NCBI RefSeq assembly: GCF_022437945.1
Contig: NZ_CP092535.1
Coordinates: forward strand, 310,001-374,000
Length of the DNA: 64,000 nt
Reading direction: 5' to 3'
Source of the DNA: Nocardioides sp. TF02-7
GTDB taxonomy: Bacteria; Actinomycetota; Actinomycetes; Propionibacteriales; Nocardioidaceae
Shown: one piece after another, positions 58,154 through 64,000 of the stretch
Numbering within the stretch: position 1 is the first letter of the stretch
Layout: the number at the start of each line of letters is the position of its first letter
Notes under the pieces: model-generated
Seen by the model: the letters and a program-made list of their open reading frames with translations, nothing else
Told to the model about the DNA's origin: nothing
Database searches by the model: none
Program-made: the position numbers and the translations under genes

Positions 58154-58693
58154 ATGACCGCGCTCCACCTCGCGACCGACCGGCTCGTCATCCGCCCCTG
58201 GCGGCTGGAGGAGGCGGAGCGGCTGCTCGACATCCTCGGCCGGATGGAGGTCATGAAGTGGCTCGGTGACGGTGAGGTCCGGCTGATGCAGGACGTCGCG
58301 GAGGCGCGCGACCGGATCCAGCGGTACGCCGAGCGGAGCGCGGTCGCCCCGCTCGGGGTCTGGGCCGTCGAGGTCGCCGCGACCGGGCAGGTCGCGGGGA
58401 CGGTGCTGCTGCTCACCCTCCCCCACGCCGACGCCGGCGAGGTCGAGATCGGCTGGCACCTCCACCCCGACAGCTGGGGCCACGGCTATGCGACGGAGGC
58501 CGCCGAGGCCGTGCTGCGGCACGGCTTCGCGCACGGCCTGCCCGAGATCCACGCCGTCACCCACCTCGGCAACGCCCCCTCCCAGAACGTCTGCCGCAAG
58601 CTCGGCATGCGCCACCAGGGCGTGGTCCACCGCTGGTACGACGGCCCGTCGGAGCACTACGTCATCACCCGCGACGAGCACGCCGTCAGATAG
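58154..58693 (+). CDS. GNAT-family N-acetyltransferase
   Basis: 179 residues, RimJ/RimL-like: LATDRLVIRPWRLEEAERLL at the start, VEIGWHLHPDSWGHGYATEA as the acetyl-CoA binding motif A, and HLGNAPSQNVCRKLGMRHQG. Acetylates a protein N-terminus or small amine; substrate open. ATG 58154 is used, with an alternative ATG at 58142. Its 3' end overlaps the convergent DsbA-family gene by eight bases. Intact. Confidence 0.9.
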   Translation: MTALHLATDRLVIRPWRLEEAERLLDILGRMEVMKWLGDGEVRLMQDVAEARDRIQRYAERSAVAPLGVWAVEVAATGQVAGTVLLLTLPHADAGEVEIGWHLHPDSWGHGYATEAAEAVLRHGFAHGLPEIHAVTHLGNAPSQNVCRKLGMRHQGVVHRWYDGPSEHYVITRDEHAVR

Positions 58694-59390
58694 GGCAGCC
58701 GTCGGGGCCGCAGGCGTCGGCGTCGGTGGCGCCGGGGACGGTCTCGAGGACGGGGTGGCTCTCCGTCCACGCGCGGTCGAGCAGCTGGGCGAAGACCTCG
58801 GCCGGCTGGGCGCCGGAGACGCCGTACTTGCGGTCGACGACGAAGAACGGGACGCCGGTCGCGCCGTAGGCGCCGGCCTGGGCGATGTCGGCCTCGACGG
58901 CGTCGGCGTAGTGGTCGCCGGCGAGCACGGCGTCGACCCGGGCGGCGTCGAGCCCGGCCGCGAGGGCGACCTCGCGCAGCACCGCGTGGTCGGCGACGTT
59001 GCGCGCCTCGGCGAAGTAGGCGTGCAGCAGCGCCTCCTTCAGCTCCGCCTGGCGGCCCTGGTCCAGCGCGAGGTGGAGCAGGCGGTGGGCGTCGACGGTG
59101 CCGACGTACGGCGACTCCTCGTGCCGCCAGTGCATGCCCTCCTCGGCGGCGAGCATGATGACGCGGCTCTGCGCCTCGGCGGCCTGCGCCGGGGAGAGGC
59201 GGTACTTGCGCGCGAGCATCTCCCGGGCCGTCTCGGTCGCCTCCGTCGGGGCGCCGGGGTCGAGCAGGAACGAGTGGTAGACGACCTCCACCTGGTCGCG
59301 GTGCGGGAAGTCGGCCAGCGCCCGCTCGAGGCGGCGCTTGCCGATGTAGCACCACGGGCAGACCACGTCGGACCAGATGTCGATGCGCAT
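58686..59390 (-). CDS. DsbA-family (FrnE-like) oxidoreductase
   Basis: 234-residue thioredoxin-fold protein with no signal peptide, thus cytoplasmic. Begins MRIDIWSDVVCPWCYIGKRR, with the CPWC active site at residues ~11-14; the cis-Pro loop is GATGVPFFVVDRKYGVSGAQ. FrnE-like members isomerise disulfides or polyketide intermediates. The C-terminal CGPDGC adds a second cysteine pair. Intact. Confidence 0.93.
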   Translation of the reverse strand: MRIDIWSDVVCPWCYIGKRRLERALADFPHRDQVEVVYHSFLLDPGAPTEATETAREMLARKYRLSPAQAAEAQSRVIMLAAEEGMHWRHEESPYVGTVDAHRLLHLALDQGRQAELKEALLHAYFAEARNVADHAVLREVALAAGLDAARVDAVLAGDHYADAVEADIAQAGAYGATGVPFFVVDRKYGVSGAQPAEVFAQLLDRAWTESHPVLETVPGATDADACGPDGCPI

Positions 59391-59520
59391 GCCGGACCAA
59401 CACCCGGCGACCCTGGTTGCTTCCCCTCCTGTCCCTGAGCCGTCTCGGGGTTCCGCTCAGGGACGGTTCCGGGGACGTGCCGGAAGCGCCGAGGGTCCTC
59501 CGGGGAGCAGGCTCCTCGCC

Positions 59521-60417
59521 ATGATCACCATCGAGTCACTGACCAAGAGGTACGGCGCCTACGCCGCCGTCGACAACGTCACGTTCACGGCCGAGCCGGG
59601 CCGGGTCACCGGCTTCCTCGGTCCCAACGGCGCCGGCAAGTCCACCACGATGCGCGTGATGGTCGGTCTCACCGAGCCGAGCTCCGGCAGCGTCCGGGTG
59701 CTCGGTCGGCGGTTCGCCGACCTGCCCAACCCCGGTCGCGAGGTCGGGGGTCCTCCTCGACGCGTCCGCCCAGCACGCCGGCCGCACCGGCCGCGAGATC
59801 CTCACCATCGCCGCGCGCACCATGGGCCTGCCCAAGGGTCGGGTCGGCGCGATGATCACGCGGGTCGGCCTGACCGACGAGGAGGCCGGCCGCCGGGTGC
59901 GGAACTACTCCCTCGGCATGCGCCAGCGGCTCGGCATCGCCACCGCGCTCCTCGGTGACCCCGAGGTGCTGATCCTCGACGAGCCGGCCAACGGCCTCGA
60001 CCCGGCCGGCATCCGCTGGATGCGCGACCTGCTGCGCGGCTTCGCCGACGAGGGCGGCACGGTGCTGCTCTCGTCGCACCTGCTCCACGAGATCGAGGTC
60101 ATCGCCGACGACATCGTCGTCATCGGCAACGGCCGGATCGTCGCCGGCGGCACCAAGGAGGAGCTGCTGGCGAGCGCCGGCGTGCTCGCCAGGGCGACCG
60201 ACAACGCGGCGCTGGTGGCGGCACTCGAGGCGGCGGGCCTCACCTCCTCCGTCGCCGACGGCGCGGTGTTCACCGACGCCGACCTCGCCACCGTCGGCCG
60301 GGTCGCGTTCGCGGCCGGGGTCGCCATCACCGAGCTCCGGACGGCCGACGGCGCCGGCCTGGAGGAGATGTTCCTCGAGCTGACCGCCGAGAGCCAGCGC
60401 GAGCAGACCACCCCTGA
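59521..60417 (+). CDS. ABC transporter ATP-binding protein
   Basis: ~298-residue exporter-type ATPase: ESLTKRYGAYAAVDNVTF, Walker A GPNGAGKSTTMRVMVGL, signature YSLGMRQRLGIATALL, Walker B EVLILDEPANGLDPAGI and LLSSHLLHEIEVIAD. One extra G in 59746-59750 breaks the first third (REVG joined to VLLDASAQHAGRTG). As written, no stop separates it from the permease. A missing C in 60411-60414 would give TTP then TGA at 60415-60417, which fits the ribosome site before the next gene. Works with the permease. Confidence 0.88.
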
Positions 60418-60445
60418 CCACGCAGACCGACGAAGGAGCAGCGGC

Positions 60446-61264
60446 ATGACCGCCACGACCCTGGAGGCCACCGCCACCACCACGGTGGCCCGCCCCGACA
60501 AGCGCGCCGTCCCGGCGCCGATCCCGTTCACCCGGGTCCTCGGCGTCGAGCTGCGCAAGATGTTCGACACCCGGTCCGGCTTCTGGCTGATGGCGAGCAT
60601 CGTCATCCTCAGCGTCGTCGCCACCGGCGCCGCGATCATCTTCGCCCCGGACGACGAGCTGACCTTCGAGACGTTCGCCGCGGCGATCGGCGCCCCGATG
60701 TCGGTGATCCTGCCGATGATCGCCGTCCTCGCGGTCTCGAGCGAGTGGAGCCAGCGCAGCGCGCTCACGACGTTCACCCTCGTCCCGAGCCGCAGCCGCG
60801 TCATCGGCGCCAAGGCGCTGGTCGTCGTCGCCGTGGGCGCGGTGGCGATGCTGGTCGCCGGCCTGGTCGGCGCGGTCGGCAACCTCGTGGGTACGGCGAT
60901 CGCGGACGTCGCCACGACGTGGGACGTCGGCGTCACGGAGTTCGCCCAGATCATCCTCGCCAACGAGGTGGGCATGCTGATGGGCTTCATGCTCGGCGTG
61001 CTGTTCCGCAGCTCGCCTGCCGCGATCGTGGGCTACTTCGTCTACGCGCTGGTCCTGCCCGGCATCTCCAGCGCGCTGGCCAGCACCACCGACTGGTGGA
61101 GCGAGAACGGCGCGTGGTTCGACCTCAACTGGGCGTCGACCCGGCTCTTCGACAGCGAGATGACCGGCGAGATGTGGGCCCAGCTGGGCGTCACGTCCCT
61201 GATCTGGCTGGTCGTCCCGCTCGCAGTCGGCCTGCGCGTGCTGATGCGCGCCGAGATCAAGTAG
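60446..61264 (+). CDS. ABC transporter permease (ABC-2 type)
   Basis: 272-residue membrane protein; the ATG follows GAAGGAG by seven bases. Helices: LMASIVILSVVATGAAIIF, MSVILPMIAVLAVSSEWSQR, VVVAVGAVAMLVAGLVGAV, VGMLMGFMLGVLFRSSPAA, GYFVYALVLPGIS and LIWLVVPLAVGLRVLMRAEI. Typical of small two-gene exporters for drugs, lipids or peptides. The frame continues from the ATPase without a stop in this sequence, see that entry. Convergent, overlapping the next gene by eight bases. Confidence 0.88.
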   Translation: MTATTLEATATTTVARPDKRAVPAPIPFTRVLGVELRKMFDTRSGFWLMASIVILSVVATGAAIIFAPDDELTFETFAAAIGAPMSVILPMIAVLAVSSEWSQRSALTTFTLVPSRSRVIGAKALVVVAVGAVAMLVAGLVGAVGNLVGTAIADVATTWDVGVTEFAQIILANEVGMLMGFMLGVLFRSSPAAIVGYFVYALVLPGISSALASTTDWWSENGAWFDLNWASTRLFDSEMTGEMWAQLGVTSLIWLVVPLAVGLRVLMRAEIK

Positions 61265-61763
61265 CCGATCGGGGGATCGCCAACCACTCCGCCCACGTGA
61301 GATCGCGACCGACGTACCTCGGGGCCCGCAACGGCCAGTCGTCCGCGATCCACGTGGGCACGAGTGCGTCCAGGGCCGCCTCGACGTCGGTGCCGACGTA
61401 CTCGTCGCGCACCCACCAGGAGATGTCGGCGTCGGCCCCCGCCTTGTCGGTCGGGTCGATGTAGACGCAGCCGATCAGCTCGGTCTCCTCGGCGTCGAAC
61501 AGCGCGTAGTTGAACGACTCGTGGGCCAGGATCTCGTCCCAGTGGTGCTGCAGGTCCTCGCGGTCCTGCTCGGCGGTCATGTCGGCTGGCGGCCAGCTCC
61601 ACGCCTCGCCGTAGATCGCCCACAGCCGCTCGCGGGAACCCATCACCGCGGGCATGTCGAGCCCGGTGTCGTCGGGATGGATCGGCCGCAGGTGGTGGCC
61701 GGTGGGGAGCTCGACGCGGGTCGGGTGCTGCCAGTCGGCGGGCAGCCAGGGGTTCTCGGTCAC
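61257..61763 (-). CDS. GNAT-like acetyltransferase
   Basis: 168 residues. The N-terminus ENPWLPADWQHPTRVELPTG leads into a GNAT-like fold: NYALFDAEETELIGCVYIDP, then ADISWWVRDEYVGTDVEAAL, and the end PRYVGRDLTWAEWLAIPRS. Conserved in actinobacteria as an N-acetyltransferase-like protein; the acetyl-CoA motif is weak (WWVRDEYVGT), so catalysis is uncertain. GTG start. Intact. Confidence 0.8.
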   Translation of the reverse strand: MTENPWLPADWQHPTRVELPTGHHLRPIHPDDTGLDMPAVMGSRERLWAIYGEAWSWPPADMTAEQDREDLQHHWDEILAHESFNYALFDAEETELIGCVYIDPTDKAGADADISWWVRDEYVGTDVEAALDALVPTWIADDWPLRAPRYVGRDLTWAEWLAIPRSAT

Positions 61764-61840
61764 GAGCAGGACGCTAAGCGCCCACCGGCCCCCGGCGCAG
61801 CCGATCGCACGAGCTTCGTCCTCCGGGAGGAGAAGCGCAA

Positions 61841-61872
61841 CGACGCCCCCGGCCGGTCGGCCGGGGGCGTCG
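61841..61872 (-). terminator. Terminator after ilvC
   Basis: Perfect 14-bp stem CGACGCCCCCGGCC / GGCCGGGGGCGTCG with a GGTC loop, about 30 bases beyond the ilvC stop on the minus strand. Very stable; no T run. Confidence 0.78.
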
Positions 61873-61900
61873 TACGACGCTGGGTCAGCAGGCGCCTCGG

Positions 61901-64000
<2,100 letters not shown>

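Overview
The window is 64 kb of very high-GC, gene-dense DNA from an actinobacterium. A Nocardioides-like (Nocardioidaceae) relative fits best. The evidence is frequent GTG starts, GTGA/ATGA start-stop overlaps, a PknG/GlnH/GlnX set, an F420 gene (cofC/fbiD), a HU protein with a lysine/alanine tail, BioQ-type biotin control and leuCD next to an IclR (NdgR/LtbR-type) regulator. About 60 protein genes and two tRNA genes are described; no rRNA, prophage, IS element or CRISPR array was seen.

Layout. 1-9.9 kb: housekeeping genes (DAK2-domain protein, rpmB, thiL, Lrp-like domain protein, DUF3515 lipoprotein, SDR, ddl, a Cys/Met PLP enzyme, gpsA, plsC, cofC, hup, DUF72). 9.9-14.8 kb: leuDC with its divergent IclR regulator, then the alkylation-repair pair ogt and ada-alkA. 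14.8-22.5 kb: AIM24-like protein, amino-acid antiporter, NhaC, tRNA-Glu, tRNA-Gln, CPBP protease, gltX and an FAH-family enzyme. 22.5-28.6 kb: an actinobacterial conserved protein, a large secreted PA14/esterase protein and zwf. 28.7-33.9 kb: bioQ-bioYMN, an amidase, and an FMN reductase divergent from a TetR regulator. 33.9-40.4 kb: cimA, a membrane Ser/Thr kinase, a MmcQ/YjbR protein, ilvE and leuB with leader structures. 41.2-53.7 kb: one tight ten-gene minus-strand operon, telA - 172-aa protein - AAA ATPase - glnX - glnH - coiled-coil protein - pknG - PP2C phosphatase - vWA protein - FHA protein. This is the most system-like locus of the window. 53.8-64 kb: a yczE/mocR divergent pair, serA, GNAT, DsbA/FrnE, an ABC exporter, an acetyltransferase and ilvBNC.

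A metabolic theme is branched-chain amino-acid synthesis: leuCD, leuB, ilvE, cimA, ilvB, ilvN and ilvC are spread over the window. leuB has an obvious leader peptide and a hairpin that covers a ribosome-binding site. cimA is preceded by a U-tract terminator or attenuator.

Two cautions apply. First, about 40 single-base frameshifts interrupt otherwise normal genes, almost all at short G or C runs and mostly one extra base. They look like consensus errors, not pseudogenes. For every interrupted gene the corrected length is an exact multiple of three between the start and stop given here. Second, three convergent intergenic gaps (27.0, 41.1 and 56.1 kb) hold related repeat structures built on about 22-nt units that begin GTCGA and continue into a GGG. 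I do not recognise this repeat family.
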